From: Polyangiaceae bacterium
GTDB taxonomy: Bacteria; Myxococcota_A; Polyangia; Polyangiales; Polyangiaceae
DNA: 53,344 nucleotides
Direction of reading: 5' to 3'
Assembly (NCBI GenBank): GCA_029266615.1
Contig: JAQSWN010000011.1
Coordinates: 1 to 53,344 of the forward strand
The notes under the pieces were generated by a model. The model saw only the letters and a program-made list of their open reading frames with translations, did no database searches and had not been told where the DNA came from. A program made the position numbers and the translations under genes. Below, one piece after another: positions 44,115-53,344 of this stretch (positions within the stretch are counted from its first letter, which is position 1; the number at the start of each line of letters is the position of its first letter).

Positions 44115-45086
44115 TTATTCGGCGGGGAGCGAGGCCGGGATGGTCTGGGAGACTTCCTTGACCGCCTCGAACTCTTTATCGATGGCGAGCAAGGCGCGGG
44201 AGCGACCGGCATGCTTGGCCCGGTACAGCGCGGCGTCCGCGGCGCGTATCAGCTCCTCGGCTCGCGCGGAGCCGTATTGGTCGGTGGCCGCCACCCCGAT
44301 GCTGATGCTCTGGGCGATGTGCTTCCCGCCGTGGCTCGTGGGCTGATCCGCAAGGGAGCGGCACAGGCGCTGGGCCACGCTCAGGCCCGTCTTGGAGTCG
44401 CACTCGGGAAGCACCGCGATGAATTCTTCGCCGCCCAGACGCCCAACCGAGTCATAGGCGCGCACACCGACCTTCAGTCTGCGCGCGGTCTCGCGCAGCA
44501 CCGCGTCGCCCGCGACGTGGCCATGGGTGTCGTTGATGCTCTTGAAGTGATCGAGGTCGCCCATGAGCACCGAAACCGGAGCGCCATGGCGTGCGGCGCG
44601 CACCAGCTCCTTCGTCAGCTGCTCCAAGACCGCGCCGCGATTCAGCAAGCCGGTGAGCGAGTCGTGCATGGCCTCGAAGCGCAGACTCTCGCGCGCCTTG
44701 ACCAGCTGCTCTTGAAGCTCGATGACCCGCCGCCCCGCGCGCAGCCGCACCTTGAGCTCCAGCGGGTTGCACGGCTTGACCAGGTAGTCGTCCGCGCCCG
44801 CGTCCAGACCGGCGATGATGTCGCTCTTGTCGTCTTTGGCGGTGAGCAGCACCACGTACACGTACGGCTCCTGCGGCCCATTGCGGATCGCCTTGCAGAC
44901 CTCGATGCCGTCCTTCTTCGGCATCACCCAGTCGACCACCAAGAGTCGCAGCTCGGGGTCGTCTTTGAGCGCTTGGAGCGCAGCCTCCCCATCGCGTGCG
45001 AGGGTGACCTCATAGCCCCAGCCGACGAGCCAATGCTCGAGCATCGTCCGGGCGATGGGCTCATCGTCCGCCAGGAGGATCTTCAT
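44115..45086 (-). CDS. Response regulator with GGDEF domain (PleD-like diguanylate cyclase)
   Basis: 323 residues from the ATG at 45086, preceded eight bases upstream by AGGTGG; an upstream GTG at 45098 is possible. Receiver: Asp7/Asp8, phosphoacceptor Asp52 (VVDWVMPKKDG), Lys104. GGDEF domain: NDTHGHVAGD, GGEEF at 218-222 (active form) and a canonical inhibitory I-site RAYD at 209-212, five residues before. It should make cyclic di-GMP when phosphorylated, and be product-inhibited. No histidine kinase gene adjoins it. Opposes the HD-GYP phosphodiesterase at 21843 in the same window. Confidence 0.93.
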   Translation of the reverse strand: MKILLADDEPIARTMLEHWLVGWGYEVTLARDGEAALQALKDDPELRLLVVDWVMPKKDGIEVCKAIRNGPQEPYVYVVLLTAKDDKSDIIAGLDAGADDYLVKPCNPLELKVRLRAGRRVIELQEQLVKARESLRFEAMHDSLTGLLNRGAVLEQLTKELVRAARHGAPVSVLMGDLDHFKSINDTHGHVAGDAVLRETARRLKVGVRAYDSVGRLGGEEFIAVLPECDSKTGLSVAQRLCRSLADQPTSHGGKHIAQSISIGVAATDQYGSARAEELIRAADAALYRAKHAGRSRALLAIDKEFEAVKEVSQTIPASLPAE

Positions 45087-45274
45087 GCGTAAGACCACCT
45101 GTGACGAGTTTCACCGGAGCAGGGAACCGCCGCCATTCTTATCCGCTTCCCCAGGGAACGGCTTTCCCCACACCCAGATTAAGCTCCCCCCGCTTCCCTC
45201 GCGCTAATCCGCGAAATAGCGGCAGAATTTGGAGCCGCCCCCAAGCTTCTTGCTACGCTTCGGCCCGAGCTTCC

Positions 45275-46615
45275 GTGTTTCGCGCGCTTGCCGCCCTCCG
45301 CCTGTTTTGGACCATCATCGCGTCGTATGCGCTCGTGTGGGTGCTGACGCGCCCGTTCGGCGCGGAACGCCGGCGCGCTTGGTTCGACGGCGCGCATCGT
45401 AAGAACGCCACGCGGCTCGTGGACGGATTCGTGAGGCTGCGGGGCGTCTTCATCAAAACCGGTCAAGTGCTGAGCGTCACCGGGACGTTCCTGCCGGCTG
45501 CGTATGGGGAAGCGCTCGTGCAGCTGCAAGACAAGGTGCCCTCGCGTCCGTTTCACGAGGTTCGCACGAGGCTCGTGGAAGCATTCGGCGAGGACGCGCT
45601 GTCACGCTTCGGCAGCTTCGAGGAGGAGCCGGTCGCCGCCGCGTCGCTCGCCCAGGTGCACCGCGCGACCACGCGCGAGGGCCGCAAGCTGGCCGTGAAG
45701 GTGCTGTACCCCGGCATCGAGCGACTGATTCGGATCGACTTGGGTGTGCTGCGCTCGCTGCTGCCGGTGGTCAAGCTCTTCCTGCCTGTCTCCCGGGTCG
45801 ATCGGGTGCTCGACCAGCTCGCGGCGATGCTCTCGCGCGAGACGGACTACGCGCACGAGCTGGAGAATATGGATCGCATACGTGCCGTATTTTCGGGGCG
45901 TGCCGACGTCGTGGTGCCCGAGGTGGATCGCGAGCTGACTCGCGGCGGCGTGCTGTCGATGTCGTTCGAGAGTGGGGTCAAGATCAACGACCGTGACGCG
46001 CTGGTCGGCATCGGCGTGGAGCCGGAGGCGGTCGCGAAGCTGCTCGTCAGCTGCTACGTCACGATGCTGTTTCAGCACCGGCTGTTTCACGCCGACCCCC
46101 ACCCGGGAAACTTCTTGGTGCGCCCCGGGCCTCAGCTCGTCATCTTGGACTATGGGGCGGTCGAAGAGGTGACGGAGCGGCTGCAGCAGGGCATGCAGTC
46201 CGTCGTCTTGGGCGTCATGACCAGAAACGACGACGAGGTGCTGCGCGGTATCGAGCGGATGGGCTTCGTCGCCGAAGGCGGCGATCGTGACCTCTTGGCG
46301 CGCGTGGGACGCGAATACCTGGCCGTGCTCGGCTCGGTGAAGATTCAAGACTTTTCGAAGCTGGACCGCGAGCAGATGGAGAAGCTCTCCGGGTACGACC
46401 AAATGCGCGGGCGCCTTCGCCAAGTCATGAAAAGCGTGGAGTATCCGGAAGGGTATTTCTACGTGGAACGCACGCTGGCGCTCCTGTTCGGCCTCGTCGG
46501 GCAGCTCGCGCCCAAGCTCGGCCTGCCCGGGCTGGTCATGCCGTACGCGTCGCAAGCCTTCCTCATGAGCGCGGCCAAGCCGCCTCCCGCACCGAAAGCA
46601 GAAGGCGCGGCGTGA
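45275..46615 (+). CDS. AarF/UbiB (ABC1) family atypical kinase
   Basis: 446 residues from the GTG at 45275 (reading MFRALAALRLFW); codons upstream in the open frame are not coding-like. An N-terminal hydrophobic segment (about residues 8-28) precedes the family motifs: FIKTGQVLS (KxGQ), VAAASLAQVH (Ala-rich loop), HADPHPGNFL and VILDYGAVEE. These proteins bind ATP/ADP and support ubiquinone or other isoprenoid lipid metabolism. Other ABC1 members act on different substrates, so ubiB is not assigned. Coupled by a GTGA overlap to the next gene. Confidence 0.9.
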   Translation: MFRALAALRLFWTIIASYALVWVLTRPFGAERRRAWFDGAHRKNATRLVDGFVRLRGVFIKTGQVLSVTGTFLPAAYGEALVQLQDKVPSRPFHEVRTRLVEAFGEDALSRFGSFEEEPVAAASLAQVHRATTREGRKLAVKVLYPGIERLIRIDLGVLRSLLPVVKLFLPVSRVDRVLDQLAAMLSRETDYAHELENMDRIRAVFSGRADVVVPEVDRELTRGGVLSMSFESGVKINDRDALVGIGVEPEAVAKLLVSCYVTMLFQHRLFHADPHPGNFLVRPGPQLVILDYGAVEEVTERLQQGMQSVVLGVMTRNDDEVLRGIERMGFVAEGGDRDLLARVGREYLAVLGSVKIQDFSKLDREQMEKLSGYDQMRGRLRQVMKSVEYPEGYFYVERTLALLFGLVGQLAPKLGLPGLVMPYASQAFLMSAAKPPPAPKAEGAA

Positions 46616-47949
46616 AGCGAGTCTGGCCGCTGGCGCTCGCGCTCGTCGCTTGCGCGCCGGCCGCATCGAAGCCGCCCGCCATCATTCGCGAGTGCAGCTA
46701 CGACGTCGAGCTGAAGCCGGAAGGTCGCGCCCACGTGGAGGCGACGTGCCGGGCCGACGGTGCCGTCTCGTTCCGCGTCGCGCACCGCTATTTGAAGAAG
46801 AGCGTGAGCTTTGCCGGCCCCGCGCACGGCGGCAAGCTCAGCTACGAGGTAGACTTGGCGCGGCTCGCCGGTTCGGGGCGCGACTTCGATCGCGCCCTGC
46901 GCGTGGGCGACTCCTTCGTGGCGCCGATGTCGAGCGTGCTCCTCGTCCCCGAGCCGCTCAGCACGGAAATTCCCGTCAAAGTGCGGGTCCACGCCGCGGC
47001 GCCGATCGCGGTGTCGGTCGGTCTCGCGCGCGACGCAGCGCCGGAGACGTACCGGCTCTTCGCCCACGAAATCCCGGTTGCGACTTACTTCGCGTTCGGA
47101 AAGCTGCAGCAGCGCACGCTCGCCGTCGGCGGCGGGCGCCTGGAAGTCACGCGTCTGGACGGCGAGCTCGACCAGTCCTTCGAGGACGTGAGCCGCTGGG
47201 TCGAAACCTCGGCGCGCGCGGTACACGACTTCTATGGCGCGTTCCCGGTGCCGCGCGCCCAGGTGACCATCATCCCGGTGCCTGGCCGTGACGCAGTAGT
47301 GTTCGGCAAGGTGCTCCCGGAGAGCTCGCCGGGCGTGGCGCTCTTGCTCGGACAGCACGCCCCCGCTCGTGCGCTCTACTCGGATTGGATCCTGGTCCAC
47401 GAGCTCTTCCATCTCGGGTTTCCCAGCTTCTACGAAGAGGGCAAATGGCTGGATGAAGGCCTCGCGACTTATTACGAGCCAATCATTCGAGCTCGCGCGG
47501 GCTTGTATTCCGAGGCGGAGCTCTGGGACGAGTTTCTTTCGTCCATGCCGCAAGGCGTGGACGCCTTCACTCGCTCGGGTCTCGAGCACGCGACGGACTT
47601 TCGCGGGGTGTATTGGGGGGGGGCGATCGCGTGCCTGGTCGCCGACGTGGAGGCCCGCAAGCGCCGGCCCAGCGCCGGCTTGGAGGTCGGCCTGCGAGCG
47701 CTCCGCGAAGCGGGGGGCAACGCGTGCGAGGTGTGGTCGCTGGCGCAAGCGATGGGCGCCGTCGATCACGCGCTCGGGGCGCCCACGCTCGCGCCCATCG
47801 CGGCTCGGCACGCACGGCGAGGCAGCGCCTTCGACCTCGCCGCGCTGTTCGCGGATTTGGGCGTCACACGCGACCGCCAAGGCAAGCTCGCGCTGTCGAA
47901 CACGGCGCCGCTCGCCGCCGTGCGTCGCGCTATCACCGCAAACCCGTGA
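46612..47949 (+). CDS. Lipoprotein with gluzincin (M1/M61-like) metallopeptidase motif
   Basis: 445 residues. Start GTG (MKRVWPLALALVACAP): Cys14 is the lipobox cysteine. Beta-rich N-terminal region, then the zinc motif VHELFHLGF at about 262-270 with the second Glu 20 residues on in KWLDEGLATYY, the pattern of gluzincin peptidases such as M1 and M61. Catalytic residues are complete. It would act on the periplasmic side of a membrane. Start overlaps the stop of the AarF-type gene by four bases. Confidence 0.8.
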   Translation: MKRVWPLALALVACAPAASKPPAIIRECSYDVELKPEGRAHVEATCRADGAVSFRVAHRYLKKSVSFAGPAHGGKLSYEVDLARLAGSGRDFDRALRVGDSFVAPMSSVLLVPEPLSTEIPVKVRVHAAAPIAVSVGLARDAAPETYRLFAHEIPVATYFAFGKLQQRTLAVGGGRLEVTRLDGELDQSFEDVSRWVETSARAVHDFYGAFPVPRAQVTIIPVPGRDAVVFGKVLPESSPGVALLLGQHAPARALYSDWILVHELFHLGFPSFYEEGKWLDEGLATYYEPIIRARAGLYSEAELWDEFLSSMPQGVDAFTRSGLEHATDFRGVYWGGAIACLVADVEARKRRPSAGLEVGLRALREAGGNACEVWSLAQAMGAVDHALGAPTLAPIAARHARRGSAFDLAALFADLGVTRDRQGKLALSNTAPLAAVRRAITANP

Positions 47950-47973
47950 GCGGCTCGCGTTCAATCACGAGCT

Positions 47974-49287
47974 TCAATCACTCCAAGAAGCGCCCTCGAC
48001 TTGCAGCTGGTTCGCTCCGGCACAACCCGGTGTGCCGGAGCCGGAGCCGGAGCCGGATGACTGCATGGCGCATGGCGAGGCGCTGACCGCCACCAAACGA
48101 ACGAACCCGGAGCTTGCTTTGGATTCGAACTGCAACGACACCGTTTCGGTGCCGCTTGGCAGAGAGACGTCCGAGAATCCGCTCTCCGCGACGTCCGCCG
48201 CGGGCAGGTTCAACATCACCGCGGCCACGACGCTCTGCGAGCCTTCGCCGCCACGCGCTTCGACTTGTCCGGCGTAAGTGCCGTTCAATCTGCCGTCCGC
48301 ACTTTGCAGCGTGACCATGACCGGATACTGCGTCACGGGGCCCGCATCGCCCGGCACGGGGGAATTACTGACGCGGAAGCAGCCCGGGCCAGTCGATGCG
48401 ATGTCGACGTTCAGCGTCGTCGTCGAGCCATCCAGCCAGTCTACCGACACCGGCGCGGCCGGAGTCACGGCCGCCAAGTGGCTCTCACCGGTAGCGCCCA
48501 GCACGTCGTCGTCGAGCGCGACCTCCAGACCGACGCCCGCCGCACACGACTCGACGCCAGGCCACACCGCGAGCACCGCGGGTCGCGCTGACACGGTCCC
48601 GTTCGGGCCGCTGCCGGAGGTCACTTGCTCCATACCGGAAATGCTTCCGGTCGTGCCGGCGGAGGTGAGGATCGCGTCGAGCCCGAGCTGAACGAGCGTC
48701 GCGTTGGGGTTCGAGCTGTCTACGCTGAGCTCGCCCTCGAGCTCCGAGACGGCGAAGGGCACGTTGAGCATCGCGACGCCTGGCGTCTCCGAACGCAGAA
48801 CGGTTTCGAACGACTCGGCCAACGCGCCGCCGTCCGTCACGACAGATACGGTCGCCTCCACGCCCAAGCGCGGGGGAGGGCACAGCACGGCGCTTGCGAG
48901 CTCCTGCCCGGAGCCGTTTTGCGGCTCCGTGTACGTGATTCGGTACGCTTTGGCGCCGCGCGCCACGCCAATATGCAGGGCGCCCGTACCCGACTCTGGG
49001 CCCGCGCTCCAAAATTGTCCGGAGTCGCCTCCTTTCCACGCCAGTGGCGCGTCGAACGTGCGCTCGGCGTAGCTCAGCAGCTCGTTCGCGCTGCCGGCTT
49101 CCGTCGGTTCGTCGAAGTCCACCTCGGTCCGCTGTTCGTCGCAGCCGCCGGAGGTCTCGTGGCCCACCTTTTGATTGGTGCGGTCACCCTTACCGGAGAG
49201 ATCCCCCGTTTGCCCACCGCTACACCCTGCAGCGAACGCGAGCGCCAGTGCACCGAAACCAAAGCCTGAAAGTCGATGAAGTCGCAT
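47974..49287 (-). CDS. Lipoprotein of unknown function, divergent from a TIGR02147-type regulator
   Basis: 437 residues from the ATG at 49287 (signal peptide ending AFAAGCSGG, Cys22). The mature part is beta-rich with Thr/Ser/Val and few charged clusters, and resembles no named family. It ends in a Ser-Gly-Ser-Gly run and a CAGANQLQVEG strand. Only 111 bases separate its start from the regulator gene on the other strand. Convergent with the gluzincin gene over 24 bases. Confidence 0.75.
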   Translation of the reverse strand: MRLHRLSGFGFGALALAFAAGCSGGQTGDLSGKGDRTNQKVGHETSGGCDEQRTEVDFDEPTEAGSANELLSYAERTFDAPLAWKGGDSGQFWSAGPESGTGALHIGVARGAKAYRITYTEPQNGSGQELASAVLCPPPRLGVEATVSVVTDGGALAESFETVLRSETPGVAMLNVPFAVSELEGELSVDSSNPNATLVQLGLDAILTSAGTTGSISGMEQVTSGSGPNGTVSARPAVLAVWPGVESCAAGVGLEVALDDDVLGATGESHLAAVTPAAPVSVDWLDGSTTTLNVDIASTGPGCFRVSNSPVPGDAGPVTQYPVMVTLQSADGRLNGTYAGQVEARGGEGSQSVVAAVMLNLPAADVAESGFSDVSLPSGTETVSLQFESKASSGFVRLVAVSASPCAMQSSGSGSGSGTPGCAGANQLQVEGASWSD

Positions 49288-49347
49288 TTCGTGACCCTCC
49301 GAATGAGCTTCAGGGTAGGCCCCGAAGGCACCACGAGCAATGCCCAG

Positions 49348-49389
49348 TTCGCACATTTCATGGCCACGAATCGCGTGTTAACGTGCGAA
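49348..49389. promoter_or_regulatory. Inverted repeat, candidate operator of the divergent lipoprotein/regulator pair
   Basis: TTCGCAC (49348-49354) and GTGCGAA (49383-49389) are exact inverted copies, 28 bases apart, lying in the 111-base divergent region and ending 9 bases before the regulator ATG. The position suits autoregulation. Symmetry is seen, binding is inferred. Confidence 0.4.
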
Positions 49390-49398
49390 TCACTACAC

Positions 49399-50358
49399 AT
49401 GGATTATGAGCAACTTTCGGCCGAATTGCTGCGAAGTTTGCGAGGGAAGCGCTCTCAGCAGGCCCTGTGCCGCCGGCTCGGCGCGAAGAGCAACGTGTGT
49501 CACCAGTGGGAGCGCGGTCACAGCTTTCCGAGTGCCGCGCGCGCGCTGCAGGTCGCGGCCCGGGTCGGAGTGGACGTCCCGGCGGCGTTCCGCGAGTTCT
49601 ACCGCACCGCCCCGCGCTGGCTCGGGGAGCTGGACCCGACGTCCCCCGCCGGCGTCGCCGCGTTTTTGAACGACCTGCGCGGCAGCACGAGCGTGGTGGA
49701 GCTCGCGCGCTACTCCGGTAAGAGTCGCTTCGCGATCGCGCGCTTTCTATCCGGAGACGCGGAGCCACGCCTGCCGGACTTCTTGCGGCTCGTGGAGGCC
49801 TCCTCCCTTCGGCTCTTGGACTTTCTGGAGCAACTCACGGATCCGCGCGGCTTGCCGAGCGCCAAGGAGCCGTGGGAGCGGCTCACCGCCGCGCGCCGCC
49901 TCGCGTACGAGGAGCCGTGGTCCCAAGCCGTGCTGCGCGCGCTGGAGCTCGCAAGTTACGCCGAGCAGCCCCGGCACGAAGACGGCTGGATTGCCGCCCG
50001 TATTGGCATCACGCCCGAGGAAGAGGCGCAATGCCTGCAGCGCCTCTCGGCTAGCGGACAAATCGTTTGGCGTGACGAGCGCTGGCACATCGAGAACGTC
50101 ATGGCCTTGGATACGCGGCGCGACCCGGACGCAGCGCGGCGCTTGCGCGCGTGGTGGCTGCGTCGCGGCGCGGCCCGCATCGAGGGCGGAGACCGCGGGC
50201 TCATGTACAACCTACTCGGCGTCTCCTCCGTGGACTTGGAGCGTTTGCGCGAGCTGCAGAAGGCTTACCTCACGGAGGTTCGCGCCATCGTGGCTCGCTC
50301 GGAGCCGGTGGAGCACGTCGTGCTTGCGGCAGATTTGCTCTTGGATCTGCGGGGGTGA
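49399..50358 (+). CDS. TIGR02147/DUF4423-type transcriptional regulator
   Basis: 319 residues from the ATG at 49399. Residues 1-60 form an XRE-like helix-turn-helix (QQALCRRLGAKSNVCHQWERG). The rest, with FYRTAPRWLGEL and repeated winged-helix-like segments (GIRLSASGQIVWRDERWHIEN-like), resembles the TIGR02147 (DUF4423) family found in Fibrobacter and myxobacteria. It probably controls the divergent lipoprotein gene. Neither ligand nor target is known. Confidence 0.75.
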   Translation: MDYEQLSAELLRSLRGKRSQQALCRRLGAKSNVCHQWERGHSFPSAARALQVAARVGVDVPAAFREFYRTAPRWLGELDPTSPAGVAAFLNDLRGSTSVVELARYSGKSRFAIARFLSGDAEPRLPDFLRLVEASSLRLLDFLEQLTDPRGLPSAKEPWERLTAARRLAYEEPWSQAVLRALELASYAEQPRHEDGWIAARIGITPEEEAQCLQRLSASGQIVWRDERWHIENVMALDTRRDPDAARRLRAWWLRRGAARIEGGDRGLMYNLLGVSSVDLERLRELQKAYLTEVRAIVARSEPVEHVVLAADLLLDLRG

Positions 50359-50460
50359 CGAGCGCGGGCACAAATCGCCCCGCGCCCCCGCGGGAGCCGG
50401 CGTGTTATGAAGGAGTCGCGGCGGTGCAGTGGGCATCGCCGGGGAAGAGCATGGTGGGAC

Positions 50461-50655
50461 ATGGCTGCATGCGACGAGCTGCGAAGTGACCAGGAGCTAC
50501 CGCCCGTTGAAGAGGCCGACACCGAGGTCGATCTCGAGCCGAGCCACGTGCGCGCCTTCACGCCGCGCCCTTCGGTAGACCTGAGCGTCGCCGTGATGCA
50601 CGCGCTCAAGACGCTGACCGCCGGCTACGAAGCGCCCTCGCGCGCCCGCGACTGA
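50461..50655 (+). CDS. Small hypothetical protein
   Basis: 64 residues from the ATG at 50461 (MAACDELRSDQEL); the frame is also open to 50407. Its G/C-rich third codon positions over most of the length match the neighbours. Acidic, with no hydrophobic stretch and no recognised motif. One base separates its stop from the convergent HD-domain gene. Could equally be spurious. Confidence 0.45.
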   Translation: MAACDELRSDQELPPVEEADTEVDLEPSHVRAFTPRPSVDLSVAVMHALKTLTAGYEAPSRARD

Positions 50656-50656
50656 T

Positions 50657-51598
<942 letters not shown>

Positions 51599-51725
51599 GG
51601 GCAGAACGGGCCGGCCTTTGTACGCGCAAGTGCGAAAGACGCAAGAAAAACGGAATACGCCGCGAAGTTGCTGATTTTGACGCAGAAAACGAGCCGTGCC
51701 AAGCCTTCGGAGATAGGCTACCGAG

Positions 51726-53344
51726 GTGTTACGGGCCGGAACGACCCAGCCGCGCGACCCGGTGCGCACCCTGGCGCGCCTGTTCTGCTTTGCGCTCGCG
51801 TTTCTGGGTGCATTTCCGGTGGGGCTGGCGGCGTTCTTGAGCTCGGCGCCGGCCGAGCGCTGGGCGGCGCAGCAGACGAGCGCCGTCTTGCAGCGGGAGC
51901 TCGGCTTGGCAGCGACCTTCGACGTGAAGGTGCGGCTCTTGCCCCTGCGGCTGGCGATCGAGAACCTGAACGTCCCCGCCTCCGACGGGGGCGGGCCGTT
52001 CCTCAAGGCCAAGAGCGCCTCGGTCACACCGCGCTTCTTTTCTCTCCTCGCCGGCAAGCTGGACCTCGGTGACATCGAGATCGATCAGCCCGACGCGCGT
52101 ATCGTGCTTCGCGGCGGCAAGCTCGCGAATCTGCGCTACCGCTTGCCCGAAAAGAAGAGCAAGACAGAGCGCCCCAAAGACGCGCCGTTCGGCTCGCTCT
52201 CGCTGGGTGAAGGTCGTTTCCGCCTCGACATAGACGGCGTGGCGGTCGAGACGGACGCCATCGACTTGGACGTGTTCGCGGAACCGGGCGGCGCCTTCGA
52301 GGTCGCCCTCCGCGCCGGCGCGACCCGCGTCGATCGCAGTCATGCGCCGCTCTTGAAGGAGCCGGACCCGAGCCTACCGCCGGTGTACGAAGAGGACTCG
52401 CTGTGCCGGCTGGATCTCCGGTTGCACTACGAGCCAGGCAGCGTGCTGCTTCGGCGCCTGTCGTTGATGGGCAGCGCGGATTTGGATCCGTTGCCCGGTA
52501 CGCGGCCGAGCTGCGACCTGACCTCCGACGACAAGCCGGGTACGGTGCTGGCGCGAGTGTCGCAAATGCGGCTGGTGCTGTCGGAGGGCAAGCCGCCGCT
52601 CGTAGACGGGCACGTCGTCGTGCGCGCGCCGGTTCCGCTCGTGAATCGCTTCGTGCGCGCAACCCCGCTGCATGGCTTCGTGGCATTTGCGGGCGGCGTG
52701 CGCTGGGACGGCACTCACAAGCTCCCGGCCGTACAAGGCAAGCTCACTGGAGGAGGCATCGCTCTCGGCGACATCACGCTCGCCGAAAAGCTGGACGTCG
52801 ACGTCTCGCTCATCGACGACGAAGTGCACATTCCGCACTACTACATGCGCTTTGCAGACGGTGACGTGCACCTCTACAACGGGCACATTCGCCCGTTCGC
52901 GGAGGGCGTTCGGGTCGACGTGGAGAAGGTGGACGGCAAGGGCATGCTGTTCCACTCGATGATGCGCGACCTGAACGTGTCGCCGGAGTCGTGGGCGCGC
53001 TGGAATCTCACCTCCACCAAGGTCACCAAGATCACCGGCACCTTGAACCCGGTCCACGTCGACGCAGAGCTCCTCGCCGAAACGAACGACTTCGAGCTGT
53101 TCGACAAAGGCTACAAGCAGCCCACCCGCCAGCACATGATCGGCATCAAGATGCCGATCACGGTGCGCGCGAAGCTCGGAGTGCGCCCCAAGGCGTTCGA
53201 GATCTACGACGCCCGCACCGAGTTCGGGAAGAGCGCCCTGCTCGCGAAGCTGGTCAGCATTTCCTACGCGGGCGAGGTCTCGCTGGACGTCGACACCCTC
53301 ACCACGCTGGAGCTGTCGGACATCTCGCCGCTCGTCACGATCCC
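51726..53344 (+). CDS. AsmA/TamB-like envelope protein, 3' part cut off by the window edge
   Basis: 539 codons to the edge, GTG start, no stop yet. A short N-terminal signal-anchor (about residues 17-37, FCFALAFLGAFPVGLAAFL) is followed by repeating beta strands typical of AsmA/TamB proteins (FDVKVRLLPLRLAIENLNVP; AKSASVTPRFFSLLAG; GDIEIDQPDARIV). These large proteins bridge inner and outer membrane and are linked to phospholipid transport or outer-membrane protein assembly. Its true length cannot be seen here. Confidence 0.8.
   Translation, partial: MLRAGTTQPRDPVRTLARLFCFALAFLGAFPVGLAAFLSSAPAERWAAQQTSAVLQRELGLAATFDVKVRLLPLRLAIENLNVPASDGGGPFLKAKSASVTPRFFSLLAGKLDLGDIEIDQPDARIVLRGGKLANLRYRLPEKKSKTERPKDAPFGSLSLGEGRFRLDIDGVAVETDAIDLDVFAEPGGAFEVALRAGATRVDRSHAPLLKEPDPSLPPVYEEDSLCRLDLRLHYEPGSVLLRRLSLMGSADLDPLPGTRPSCDLTSDDKPGTVLARVSQMRLVLSEGKPPLVDGHVVVRAPVPLVNRFVRATPLHGFVAFAGGVRWDGTHKLPAVQGKLTGGGIALGDITLAEKLDVDVSLIDDEVHIPHYYMRFADGDVHLYNGHIRPFAEGVRVDVEKVDGKGMLFHSMMRDLNVSPESWARWNLTSTKVTKITGTLNPVHVDAELLAETNDFELFDKGYKQPTRQHMIGIKMPITVRAKLGVRPKAFEIYDARTEFGKSALLAKLVSISYAGEVSLDVDTLTTLELSDISPLVTI

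Overview
The window is high-GC DNA that looks like the chromosome of a myxobacterium-type bacterium (Myxococcota, probably Polyangia-like). The base composition, the many short-signal lipoproteins with Gly-rich linkers, an AgmX/GltJ-type zinc-ribbon/GYF protein, a TIGR02147-type regulator and dense GTP/c-di-GMP/chemotaxis signalling all point that way. No rRNA, tRNA, CRISPR array, insertion sequence or phage gene is complete inside the window. The left end appears to be the leader of an rRNA operon that runs off the edge on the minus strand. The right end cuts an AsmA/TamB-like gene.

Layout. 1-492: structured, gene-free DNA with a boxA-like element, nested hairpins and a perfect double DnaA box. 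493-4464 (-): pepA, two membrane proteins, a lipoprotein PPIase and a roadblock-like protein, tightly coupled. 4554-6221 (+): a Pro-rich exported protein and an SDR. 6229-6963 (-): ferredoxin-NADP reductase. 7136-9772 (+): zinc-ribbon/GYF/TonB-like-tail protein, an RsbW-like ATPase and a STAS-like protein. 9809-18388 (-): radical SAM, DUF885, quinone oxidoreductase and a 1001-residue lipoprotein. 18508-20668 (+): two lipoproteins. 20718-21682 (-): a membrane protein and a truncated SGNH hydrolase. 21843-23594 (-): GAF/HD-GYP. 23643-26056 (+): aroA and a KAS III. 26053-34873 (-): HAD phosphatase, then cheB-cheD-cheR-MCP-cheW-cheA and a STAS gene. 34997-37900: three exported proteins and a 518-base gene-free gap. 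38017-43864 (-): ettA, a membrane/TerB-like protein, pntB and pntA. 44115-45086 (-): receiver-GGDEF. 45275-47949 (+): AarF-type kinase and a gluzincin-like lipoprotein. 47974-50358: a lipoprotein divergent from a TIGR02147-type regulator. 50461-53344: a small protein, an HD-domain protein related to the C-terminal half of CCA-adding enzymes, and the start of an AsmA/TamB-like gene.

The most interesting block is the chemotaxis operon. Its soluble receptor begins with a globin-like domain whose proximal haem histidine appears to be leucine, has a duplicated PAS pair, and ends in a CheR/CheB-tethering-type pentapeptide (EWVQF). CheD and CheB overlap by 107 bases, and no stand-alone CheY is encoded nearby. 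Second is the zinc-ribbon/GYF protein coupled to a partner-switch pair. All calls come from reading the sequence and knowledge of families; no database search was possible.
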